Assembly: GCA_000431975.1 (NCBI GenBank)
Contig: HF988420.1
Span: forward strand, 1 to 11,020
Length of the DNA: 11,020 bases
From: Prevotella sp. CAG:924
Lineage (GTDB): Bacteria > Bacteroidota > Bacteroidia > Bacteroidales > Bacteroidaceae
Direction: 5' to 3'
The notes under the pieces were generated by a model. It made no database searches. It was not told where the DNA came from and saw nothing but the letters and a program-made list of their open reading frames with translations. The translations under genes and the position numbers were made by a program. Each line of letters starts with the position of its first letter. Within the stretch, counting starts at the first letter, position 1. This document shows, piece after piece, positions 5,102 through 11,020 of the stretch.

Positions 5102-7165
5102 ATGTTTATGAGGCATACTCTTCGTTCCCGGGCTCTCCGCCCCTTGTTTTTCCTTACATTGTTCCTTACTTCCCTTGCGGCGCGTGCCCAGTACAATGTC
5201 GACCGGCTGATCACGTCGGGCGAGGTGGCGCTGCACTATGAGGATTATGTGTTGTCAATACAATACTTCAGCAAGGCGTTGGCGCTGAAGCCATATCTCT
5301 GGCAACCGTGGTTCGACCGTGCCGTGGCAAAGTTCTATCTTGAGGACTATGTCGGAGCGGAGGAGGATGCCTCGGAAGCCATCAATCTCAATCCTTACAT
5401 CGAGGACATCTTCGACCTTCGCGCCATATCACGCATCCGCCAGCAGAAGTATCAGGAGGCGATCAGCGACTATGACCGTGCCATCCACCTGAAGCCGACG
5501 GTGATGAACTATTGGCTCAACCGTACTGTCTGCCGCATGAACCTGCAGGACTATGACCAGGCACTTGCCGACGCGGACACATTGATACAGCGGTGGTCGA
5601 AACAGCCTGCGGCCTATTCGATAAAGGCCGAGATCTATCTGCAGAAGGCCGACACCACACAGGCCGACCGCTATCTGGCCAAGACGCTGGCGCTCGATCC
5701 CTATAATGTCGACGCCTGGACGGCACGCTCTTACATCGCCCTCAACAGAAAGCAATGGCGGACGGCCGACTCCTGCCTGACCAAGGTGATCCACCTGCGC
5801 CCCAAGGTGGCGAACAATTACATCAATCGTGCCCTTGCCCGACTGAACATTAACAATCTGAGTGGGGCGATGGATGACTATGACCGTGCCATCGAGTTTG
5901 ATCCGGAGAATTTCCTGGCCCACTATAACCGAGGCCTGCTGCGCGTGCAGCTGGGTGACGACAACCGTGCCATCGAGGACTTCGACTTCATCGTCAAGAA
6001 GGAACCGCAAAACTTCATGGCCATCTTCAACCGAGGCCTGCTCAATGACAAGGTGGGCAACCTGCGGGCAGCCATCCGCGACTACACGCTCGTCATCAAT
6101 GAGTTCCCCAACTTCTGGACAGGCTTGCAATACCGTGCGGCGGCTTACCGCAAGCTGGGTATGACGGCGAAGGCGGAGATGGATGAGTTCCGCATCTTCA
6201 AGGCCCAGATGAACAAGCACATCGGCATCCAGCAGCGGTGGAGCAAGGCAAAGCTGAAAGCCGTGCGTAAGCGCTCGGAGATAGATCCCAATAAATACAA
6301 CAATATCGTCGTGGAGGACAAGCCGGAGCAGATACAGCACGAGTACAAGAGCGAGTATCGCGGAACGGTGCAGAACCGCGACGTGGAGATCGCCATCCTG
6401 CCGATGTTCCAGCTGTCTTACTATGTCTACGACAACGGCGTGACCTCGACGGAGGCTTATGATACGCAGGTGGACCAGTTCAACCGCACCCAGCAGCCAT
6501 TGCGCAAGGTCTACCTGACCTGTAACAGGAAGAAGGAAAAGCTCTCCGATACGCAGTCGAAGCAGATCTTCCAGCTGATCGACGCGCTGTCGTCCGGTCT
6601 GGGCGAGGAGAAGGATCCGAAAGTGCGGGCTGCCCTGCAGCTTCAGCGTGCCGTGGCGTATGCCGAGGCACAGAACTATGACGATGCGATAGCCGACCTG
6701 AATGACTATGTCATGCAGGCCTCGCATGCCGGCACTTCCTCAGACTACGCCCTGTCCTTGGCCTACTGGCAGCGGGCTGTCTTCCAGACGCTCCTCAACA
6801 GCTATGAGGCCTCACGCGGACAGAACATCCATCTGGGAGCCGCCCAGGCGGAAGGCGACTTTGCCGAGGCTCTGAAACTGTTGCCGAAGAACGCGTATCT
6901 CTATTACGACCGTGCCAACCTCTTCGCCCAGGAAAAGAATTACGACCGTGCCATAGAGGACTATACACGTGCGCTGCAACTCGACAATAGCCTGGCAGAG
7001 GCATACTACAACCGCGGTCTGGTCCGTATCTTTGCGGGCAAGCGCGATGCGGGCCTGCAGGATCTGTCGAAGGCCGGCGAGCTGGGCCTGTTCGATGCCT
7101 ACTCGATCATCAAGCAGGAAAATCTGCAGGAACAGAAAACGGAGAAGGCAAGCAAGAAGAAATAA
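5102..7165 (+). CDS. Secreted tetratricopeptide-repeat protein, 687 aa
   Basis: The N-terminus is a signal peptide: basic RHTLRSRALR, a Leu/Phe-rich core, then LAARA with predicted cleavage before Q30. The mature protein should be periplasmic. Two TPR blocks follow. Residues about 34-370 hold roughly nine repeats with the typical W/Y-G/A-A-P spacing; NYWLNRTVCRMNLQDYDQAL and YNRGLLRVQLGDDNRAIEDF are clear examples. Residues about 515-670 hold four more, ending with DRAIEDYTRALQLD. Between them (about 380-500) lies a non-TPR, charged segment with KAVRKRSEIDP and EIAILPMFQLSYYVYDNG, probably a linker domain. Such proteins are scaffolds, and no enzymatic motif is seen. The start may instead be the ATG at 5108, as neither has a Shine-Dalgarno. 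A terminator lies immediately upstream, so expression depends on read-through or a promoter inside def. The DNA has internal near-repeats (ctatgaccgtgccat variants near 5470, 5879 and 6945), as expected for TPRs. Confidence 0.9.
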   Translation: MFMRHTLRSRALRPLFFLTLFLTSLAARAQYNVDRLITSGEVALHYEDYVLSIQYFSKALALKPYLWQPWFDRAVAKFYLEDYVGAEEDASEAINLNPYIEDIFDLRAISRIRQQKYQEAISDYDRAIHLKPTVMNYWLNRTVCRMNLQDYDQALADADTLIQRWSKQPAAYSIKAEIYLQKADTTQADRYLAKTLALDPYNVDAWTARSYIALNRKQWRTADSCLTKVIHLRPKVANNYINRALARLNINNLSGAMDDYDRAIEFDPENFLAHYNRGLLRVQLGDDNRAIEDFDFIVKKEPQNFMAIFNRGLLNDKVGNLRAAIRDYTLVINEFPNFWTGLQYRAAAYRKLGMTAKAEMDEFRIFKAQMNKHIGIQQRWSKAKLKAVRKRSEIDPNKYNNIVVEDKPEQIQHEYKSEYRGTVQNRDVEIAILPMFQLSYYVYDNGVTSTEAYDTQVDQFNRTQQPLRKVYLTCNRKKEKLSDTQSKQIFQLIDALSSGLGEEKDPKVRAALQLQRAVAYAEAQNYDDAIADLNDYVMQASHAGTSSDYALSLAYWQRAVFQTLLNSYEASRGQNIHLGAAQAEGDFAEALKLLPKNAYLYYDRANLFAQEKNYDRAIEDYTRALQLDNSLAEAYYNRGLVRIFAGKRDAGLQDLSKAGELGLFDAYSIIKQENLQEQKTEKASKKK

Positions 7166-7192
7166 GGTCTCTTGTTGCTGACGCCATATAAG

Positions 7193-7238
7193 AAGGGTCT
7201 TGCGCAAAGGCGGTGAGTGCTTGCGCAAGACCCTTTTT
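7193..7238 (+). terminator. Terminator of the TPR gene
   Basis: A perfect 15-bp stem (7193-7207 with 7221-7235) closes a 13-nt loop, and a T-run (7234-7238, then more pyrimidines) follows. It lies 27 bp after the TPR stop codon. Confidence 0.88.
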
Positions 7239-7241
7239 CCT

Positions 7242-7386
7242 TTATGGCCATGAATGGAGGGGAAAAGGACTGGGATGAGTCGACAAGAAATGGCTGTGGT
7301 CATCCTTGTCCGGACTCATGCGGATAAGCATGGTGGCAGGTCCGAGCCGTGGACACCTGATAGCCGAGGATATCAGCACGGATTCG
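7242..7386 (-). pseudogene. Possible decayed C-terminal fragment of an M48-type metallopeptidase
   Basis: Two adjacent minus-strand frames give peptides that fit together as the end of an M48 protease. One frame (7342-7383) reads ADILGYQVSTAR, like the conserved EAD-x-x-G region that follows the active site in M48 enzymes. The next frame (7263-7343) reads GPATMLIRMSPDKDDHSHF then LSTHPSP; the FxSTHPxP motif is characteristic of the M48 C-terminus. A frameshift near 7338-7347 joins them. The frame then ends at TAA 7242-7244, just before the TPR terminator. The HExxH region is absent, presumably lost to the left of the IS remnant insertion. I recognise it by motif only. The alternative is a chance reading of noncoding spacer, but LSTHPSP next to an ADxxGY motif is unlikely by chance. 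Confidence 0.4.
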
Positions 7387-7466
7387 TCTGACTTTCCCAT
7401 TCAGGAGAACGCGTTCGGCCGGGCGCCGGCTGCTTCCGTCCTGAGCTGCCAACAGATCGGTATCTA

Positions 7467-7499
7467 TTGGAAAAGCCAAACAAATTTGCCCCTTTGGCC
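7467..7499 (+). repeat. Left terminal inverted repeat of the IS remnant
   Basis: This 33-bp sequence starts TTGGAAAAGCCAAACAA and ends CCCCTTTGGCC. It matches the reverse complement of 7967-8000 except for one substitution and one missing A after TTTG. If the element obeys the TG...CA rule, its true tip is at 7468. Confidence 0.85.
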
Positions 7500-7879
7500 A
7501 CGAAGCATGTAAAAGAGGATTCCGGACTCTCTATGCCAATGCACCGAGACTGCTTGGCGCACTGAAAGTGGCAAAAATCAAAGGGATACTTGAAGCGGAA
7601 CTCAAGAAGATTGAACGCTGTCAGTTGCTCATCCTCGATGACCTGTTCCTCGTGCCGCTTGATGCCAAAGAACGTCCCATACTACTTGAAATTATTGAAG
7701 ACAGGCATGAACGGAAATCCATCATCATAACCTCTCGCTACCCCTCATCCAACTGGTATGACATGATTGGTGATCCGACAATAGCCGATGCTATCCTTGA
7801 CCGTATCATCCACACGGCTCATACCATAGAGCTGTATGGTGAAAGTATGCGTAAGTTAAGGTCTAAGAAAAACAGATAA
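7496..7879 (+). pseudogene. istB 3' fragment (IS21-family ATP-binding helper protein)
   Basis: About 127 codons remain of a protein normally around 250 aa. The fragment begins at GHEACKRGFRTLYANAPRLL. It includes Walker B (LLILDDL), the sensor-like stretch SIIITSRYPSSNWYDMIGDP and the conserved end TIADAILDRIIH...IELYGESMRK. Walker A and the whole N-terminal half are missing, so ATPase activity is lost. Upstream the frame is open through the inverted repeat but has no ATG; the first possible start inside is GTG 7568. IstB is the AAA+ partner that assembles the IstA transposase on target DNA. The fragment is free of stops and still looks like a normal coding sequence, so the deletion may be recent. 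Confidence 0.9.
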
Positions 7880-7966
7880 AATTAAAAGGGTAAAATAAAA
7901 TTGCCCTCATCACCAGGACTTTTAAAGGGGCAATCATATGATAAATAAGGTGGGCAGATTTTGTTT

Positions 7967-8000
7967 GGCCAAAGGGGTCAAACTTGTTTGGCTTTTCCAA
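7967..8000 (-). repeat. Right terminal inverted repeat of the IS remnant
   Basis: These 34 bp end in GGCTTTTCCAA and mirror the left end at 7467-7499. The outward-facing TTTG at 7987-7990 lies 20 nt upstream of a host TATCTTTG, so this end may supply half of the promoter for the aspartyl protease. Confidence 0.85.
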
Positions 8001-8018
8001 ATAAAAACAGTATCTTTG
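7987..8018 (+). promoter_or_regulatory. Hybrid IS/host promoter for the aspartyl protease gene
   Basis: A TTTG at 7987-7990 inside the right inverted repeat is followed after exactly 20 nt by TATCTTTG at 8011-8018, outside the element. Together they match the Bacteroidetes -33/-7 pattern TTTG ... TAnnTTTG, and this is the only promoter in the window with both parts well placed. The protease ATG is 30 bp further on. Outward promoter elements in IS21 ends are known from E. coli IS21. Confidence 0.6.
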
Positions 8019-8048
8019 CCGGACCGAACTTTTGAAAGAATTAAGAAT

Positions 8049-9011
8049 ATGAAGAAAATATCTTTGCTGAGTGTATGCCTTCTCTGTTTGCTGAGCCTGT
8101 CGGCTTGGGCAGAAGTAACTCCAGTCGACACGATACCTTTCGAACTGGGTGCCGACAACCGTTTGTATGTGACAGTCTATATCAACGGGCAGGACGACCG
8201 CCCCCTGCGCTTTGTGCTGGACACGGGAGCGACGGATGTGGTGCTCAATTCCAATTCGCCGCGCACCGAAGGGCTGGCTGCCTTTACGGGAAGTGAGGAG
8301 AACAATAGCGCCAATTCGGTGGAAACCATTCCTTCCACAGAGTCCTCTCAGGTGGTGAGGATGGGCAGCCGGGCCATTTCCGGCTTGGAACTGGTAGCTA
8401 TTCCTTTTCCGCCCGATGCCTGGGACGGTGTGCTGGGGCTGTCTTATCTGAGGAACTTTGATGTCCGTATTGATTATCGGCGGAAATCCATCTTCCTGTA
8501 TGAATTGGGCGACGGGCAGAAGGCGGCATCGGACAAGGCTGTCAGGCTGAAGATGGACTATCGTCTGGGAGATCCTGGAGATCCTGGAGTGCCGGTCGTT
8601 CCGGTTGGCGTGCGTGTCGGCGGAGTGGATTATCTGGTGTCGGTAGAGGTGGATACCGGTTCCGACCGTGTGTTCGATCTCAATACACCTTTCGTCCGTC
8701 ACAACAGCCTGCTGGGCACACAGAAACCATTTGCCATCTCGCGCATAGCCGGTACGGTGAAGGACGGCGATGAACTTCAGAATGTGTACTTCGATTCGGT
8801 AACACTGGGAGATTCATTGACTTTGCCTCGCATACCCGGTGCCTTTTCTACGGTGACAACGGGTGTACAGGCCAGTGACGCGATGGACGGCGTGTTGGGC
8901 AACAACTTCCTGCAACGTTTCAACCAACTCTATGACTTCAAGAACAATTATCTCTATCTGGAGGTGAACGACCGGCTCTACACTCCTTTCTATGACTTTC
9001 TGGTTCGTTGA
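8049..9011 (+). CDS. Secreted two-lobed retropepsin/pepsin-like aspartyl protease, 320 aa
   Basis: A Sec signal peptide (MKKISLLSVCLLCLLSLSAWA, cleavage near A21) points to the periplasm or outside. The mature protein has two similar halves. The first has FVLDTGATDVVLNS (catalytic D58) and later WDGVLGLSYLRNFDVRID. The second has VEVDTGSDRVFDLN (D202) and later MDGVLGNNFLQRFNQLYDF. Each half thus carries the D-T-G loop and the hydrophobic-hydrophobic-Gly element of an aspartyl protease lobe, so one chain could supply both catalytic aspartates. The ATG at 8049 is chosen because it begins the signal peptide. The frame is open back to 7938, but that stretch is IS end and promoter. A 9-bp tandem duplication (8571-8588) encodes GDPGDPG between the lobes. 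The gene directly follows the IS remnant and converges with the serine hydrolase; no terminator is obvious in 9012-9102. Substrate unknown. Confidence 0.85.
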   Translation: MKKISLLSVCLLCLLSLSAWAEVTPVDTIPFELGADNRLYVTVYINGQDDRPLRFVLDTGATDVVLNSNSPRTEGLAAFTGSEENNSANSVETIPSTESSQVVRMGSRAISGLELVAIPFPPDAWDGVLGLSYLRNFDVRIDYRRKSIFLYELGDGQKAASDKAVRLKMDYRLGDPGDPGVPVVPVGVRVGGVDYLVSVEVDTGSDRVFDLNTPFVRHNSLLGTQKPFAISRIAGTVKDGDELQNVYFDSVTLGDSLTLPRIPGAFSTVTTGVQASDAMDGVLGNNFLQRFNQLYDFKNNYLYLEVNDRLYTPFYDFLVR

Positions 9012-9102
9012 ACAGAAAATTCACATTCTTGTAATGCTTCGTACATATCCTTGACGCAGGTTGTGCACATCCTTGTGACAGGAAAACTACAAACAGAGTG
9101 TA

Positions 9103-10263
9103 TCAGTTCTCTTTCAGTATCTTCATCGCCACGTCCATGTATCGTGTGATGTCGGTTGTAAGCTCGCGGTTGTACACGTCGCAACGTTTGCGGCCCAGTC
9201 GTACGACGATGGCATCCAGCTGGGGTATGGCAATGATGTACTGCCCCAGCATGCCGCGCAGGTAGGGACAGCGCATGCCGTGATAGTCCATGACCCATGT
9301 CTGGAAGCCGTAGTAGCTGAGCGTGTCCTTGCCCCATTGGTCTTTCAGGTAGGAGGCGGGGCGCATCAGTTCGTCCATGTAGGCTTCGGATACCAGTTGC
9401 CGGCCCTGCCAGTTGCCGCGGTGCAGCAAGAGGCGGGCAAAACGAGCCACGTCGCGCGCCGTGGTGTGGAAGCAGCAGAAAGCCTTCTCGTCGCCGTCTT
9501 CCTTGTCCAGCAGCCAGTAGGCATCGTGTTCGGCCTGCATCGGTTTCCAGAGTTTCTCTTCGGCATAGTCGCTCAATGTCTGCCCCGTGGCGGCCTCGAT
9601 GACGAAGGCCAGCAGTTGCGTCTCGCCGCTACGGTAGGAGTATTGCACGCCGGGCTGGTCAACTACATCCAAACCGGTTACCAGCTCGTAAAGGTCGTTG
9701 CCATAATAACCGTGCGTCGTGACGGAGAAGAGTGAAGCATACGCCTCGTCCCACGCCATGCCGCCGCTCATGGTGAGCAGGTGGCGCAGTGTGACGTCGG
9801 CCTGCATTCCTTTCGTATAGGTGGGAATATAGCGCGACACGGGGTCATCCAAGCTGTGTATTTTCCCTTCATCGAAGGCGATGCCTGCCAGTAGTCCCAC
9901 GATGGTCTTCGTGGCAGAATAGATGTTCGAGGTCAGGGTGTCGTTCCATTTGTCGCGGTAGCTTTCGAAGACGATGCTGTCATGACGGATGATGAGGAAC
10001 GATACGGTGTGCAGGCTGTCCAGATAGCGGGCATCCTCCTCCGTCAGTTGGTAGCGGTTGTAGTCGGCAGCGAGGGGCCAGTGCCAAACGTTGTCGGGAT
10101 TGTGGTGTACCGTGTGGCGGTGGAAGGTTTCGAGGTCGTCGATGACGGGCATCCAGTGGATGAGTGCCTGGCGGGCATAGTAGGGCAGGGAGGCATAGAC
10201 AATGGCAAGTACTGCTGCCAGGGCGATGAGCAGGCGGAGGATATTTTTCTTCTTTGTTTTCAT
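9103..10263 (-). CDS. Membrane-anchored serine hydrolase, beta-lactamase class C/NylB-like
   Basis: The 386-aa product starts with basic MKTKKKN and a hydrophobic helix (8-26) that is a signal anchor or uncleaved signal, so the enzyme faces the periplasm. The catalytic SxxK is S116-ATK119 within NIYSATKT. The second motif lies in QYSYRSGETQLLAFVIE, with Tyr near 208-210; a Tyr followed by RSG(D/E)TQLL is typical of the 6-aminohexanoate-dimer hydrolase (NylB)/EstB branch. The third conserved region is RGMLGQYIIAIP near 340, in place of the KTG of true beta-lactamases. HLLTMSGGMAWDE (161-173) is also typical. It is therefore probably an esterase, amidase or peptidase, not a resistance enzyme. 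The ATG at 10261-10263 fits the signal region, and a -7 element lies about 75 bp upstream. It is convergent with the aspartyl protease and looks intact. Confidence 0.9.
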   Translation of the reverse strand: MKTKKKNILRLLIALAAVLAIVYASLPYYARQALIHWMPVIDDLETFHRHTVHHNPDNVWHWPLAADYNRYQLTEEDARYLDSLHTVSFLIIRHDSIVFESYRDKWNDTLTSNIYSATKTIVGLLAGIAFDEGKIHSLDDPVSRYIPTYTKGMQADVTLRHLLTMSGGMAWDEAYASLFSVTTHGYYGNDLYELVTGLDVVDQPGVQYSYRSGETQLLAFVIEAATGQTLSDYAEEKLWKPMQAEHDAYWLLDKEDGDEKAFCCFHTTARDVARFARLLLHRGNWQGRQLVSEAYMDELMRPASYLKDQWGKDTLSYYGFQTWVMDYHGMRCPYLRGMLGQYIIAIPQLDAIVVRLGRKRCDVYNRELTTDITRYMDVAMKILKEN

Positions 10264-10337
10264 AGACTTTAAATCATTTCATCACATAAGATAGGTTGAT
10301 ATTCAGATAAGGAATTGCGTGTCCTCTGTGGTGATTG

Positions 10338-10345
10338 CAAAGATA
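10338..10345 (-). promoter_or_regulatory. Promoter -7 element (TATCTTTG) of the serine hydrolase gene
   Basis: On the minus strand the sequence reads TATCTTTGCA, a perfect -7 consensus, 75 bp upstream of the ATG and 12 bp past the stop of the histidine kinase remnant. No TTTG is seen 19-21 nt upstream. It suggests that the hydrolase is transcribed separately from the broken kinase gene. Confidence 0.6.
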
Positions 10346-10356
10346 CTTTTTTTCTT

Positions 10357-11020
10357 TCATCCGTTGTACGGAAAGAGCAGTGTAAATACACTTCCTTTAC
10401 CGGGACAGGAACGGACATCGATGCTGCCGCTGTGTTGGTGCATAATCTGGCGGGTCAGTGTGAGGCCGATGCCCGAACCGCCGGGCTTGGTGGTGAAGAA
10501 GGGAACAAAGATGTGTTCCTGTACCTCGGGTTCGATGCCCGTACCGTCGTCTGTCACACGGAGGAAGATGCGGCCCGTGGAGGTAACACCTGCCGAGAGG
10601 GTGATACAACGGGCTTCGTTCTCGCGGGCATTCTTGATCAGATTGATGAGTATCTGCTCCATTTGTCCCTTGTTGGCCAGGAGGCGGAGCGGGGCAGGGG
10701 CGCTGTGAGGTACAGGTCATATTCCATGCCCGACAGGGCCAGTTGCGTACCTTCTTCCTGCCTGTGTACCTGTATCACATGGAGCGAGCCGGGACGCAGG
10801 TCGCGCAGCAACTGCGGCAGGTCGGGATGGAAGAAACGGAGGTCGTCCACGGTCTTAGGTGCCTTCAGTGCCTAGGTGTGTTCCTGCTGTTCGTCTACGG
10901 CGGAGGCCAGCAGGCGGGTGGCGGCCTCGTTCTTCCACTCGATGTTGGCTTTTCCATCTATGATAAGGTTCTGTATCTTGAATATGCCCTGGCAAGGGAG
11001 CATAATGCTCAATGGCAAGG
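10357..11020 (-). pseudogene. Sensor histidine kinase, C-terminal part, broken by a stop and a frameshift; runs off the window
   Basis: The last 100 codons (10357-10662) encode an intact HATPase_c domain: N box QILINLIKNA, G1 box DDGTGIEP, F box VPFFTTK and G2 box GGSGIGLTLTRQIM. Upstream, the matching protein continues in a different frame (11018 to about 10700) as ...FFHPDLPQLLRDLRPGSLHV...GMEYDLYLTAP. It rejoins as APLRLLANKGQ before the N box. The change of frame fits one missing G in the GGGG runs at 10691-10700 (plus strand). The kinase frame meets TGA at 10717-10719, so it cannot extend further upstream. The upstream frame also has an in-frame TAG at 10872-10874 (EEHT-stop-ALKAP context), one transition away from CAG (Gln). 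The phosphoacceptor His region is not visible here. The two independent lesions argue for a real pseudogene, not one sequencing slip. Confidence 0.8.

Larger units (their letters stand above)
7467..8000 (+). mobile_element. Internally deleted IS21-family element, 534 bp
   Basis: The element is bounded by near-identical inverted repeats (7467-7499 and 7967-8000) and contains the 3' half of an istB gene. A complete IS21-family element carries istA (transposase) plus istB and is about 2-2.5 kb, so about three quarters is missing, including all of istA. The left repeat runs straight into istB at the tetranucleotide GGCC, which belongs to both, suggesting a deletion through microhomology. A second copy of TTGTTTGGC (7962-7970), 22 bp inside the copy at 7984-7992, resembles the repeated terminal motifs of IS21 elements. 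I see no target-site duplication: the flanks read ggtatcta and ataaaaac. It cannot move by itself but might be mobilised in trans. Confidence 0.82.

Noticed and set aside
5429..6727. 432-codon open frame on the minus strand inside the TPR gene
   Set aside because: The complementary strand encodes clear TPR repeats with a signal peptide. The antisense product is repetitive Leu/Val/Arg text mirroring those repeats and has no start signals.
7306..7512. 68-codon plus-strand frame between the TPR terminator and the IS
   Set aside because: It runs antisense through the M48-like remnant and into the IS inverted repeat, with no Shine-Dalgarno, promoter or domain.
7938..8048. Upstream start (ATG 7938) for the aspartyl protease
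   Set aside because: Those 37 codons are translated IS inverted repeat and promoter sequence and would bury the signal peptide. ATG 8049 begins a textbook signal peptide.
9103..10263. Serine hydrolase as an antibiotic-resistance beta-lactamase
   Set aside because: It has SxxK, but the surrounding motifs (YRSGETQLL, RGMLGQ) fit the NylB/esterase branch, and no KTG motif is visible, so resistance cannot be claimed.
1..11020. CRISPR array, tRNA, rRNA, toxin-antitoxin or defence island
   Set aside because: I looked for evenly spaced repeats, tRNA-like cloverleaf and CCA ends, rRNA signature stretches and small paired toxin/antitoxin frames, and found none that could be supported.

Overview
The window reads as a chromosomal segment of a Bacteroidales bacterium, probably Prevotellaceae or Bacteroidaceae. 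Two signs point there. Several start sites are preceded by the Bacteroidetes -7 promoter motif TAnnTTTG, with little Shine-Dalgarno sequence. The gene content also fits: a SPOR lipoprotein with ruvX and def, a large TPR protein, a YtxH/holin-like pair and thrS. The species cannot be named from the sequence.

Layout. Positions 1-420 hold a 29-codon membrane microprotein gene (minus strand) with a good -7 element and two TTGAC-N4-GTCAA dyads upstream. thrS (428-2380, minus) has its own promoter and a strong hairpin terminator. A three-gene minus-strand envelope operon follows (YtxH protein, two-TM holin-like protein, 81-aa protein; 2517-3339) with its own terminator. A divergent intergenic region (3340-3567) separates it from the plus-strand cluster SPOR lipoprotein-ruvX-def, whose genes are 3 nt apart. 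This cluster ends in a near-perfect intrinsic terminator, and a secreted 687-aa TPR protein begins 9 nt after its T-run. The TPR gene has its own perfect 15-bp-stem terminator.

From about 7240 rightwards the window turns into decayed accessory DNA. There is a probable frameshifted remnant of an M48-type peptidase (minus). Next is a 534-bp internally deleted IS21-family element with both terminal inverted repeats and only the 3' half of istB. An intact secreted aspartyl protease gene follows, with two DTG motifs, and its promoter appears to be half IS end and half host sequence. Then come a membrane-anchored serine hydrolase of the beta-lactamase/NylB type (minus) and, at the right edge, a sensor histidine kinase gene broken by an in-frame TAG and a frameshift.

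How the genes work together: the left two thirds are housekeeping (translation, N-terminal formyl removal, RuvX/YqgF nuclease-family function, envelope and peptidoglycan-associated proteins). The right third is a region of gene turnover with extracytoplasmic hydrolases. I see no CRISPR array, tRNA, rRNA, phage module or recognisable defence system. The best candidates for something new are the microprotein with its paired operators and the IS-derived hybrid promoter of the aspartyl protease. No large undescribed system is evident.
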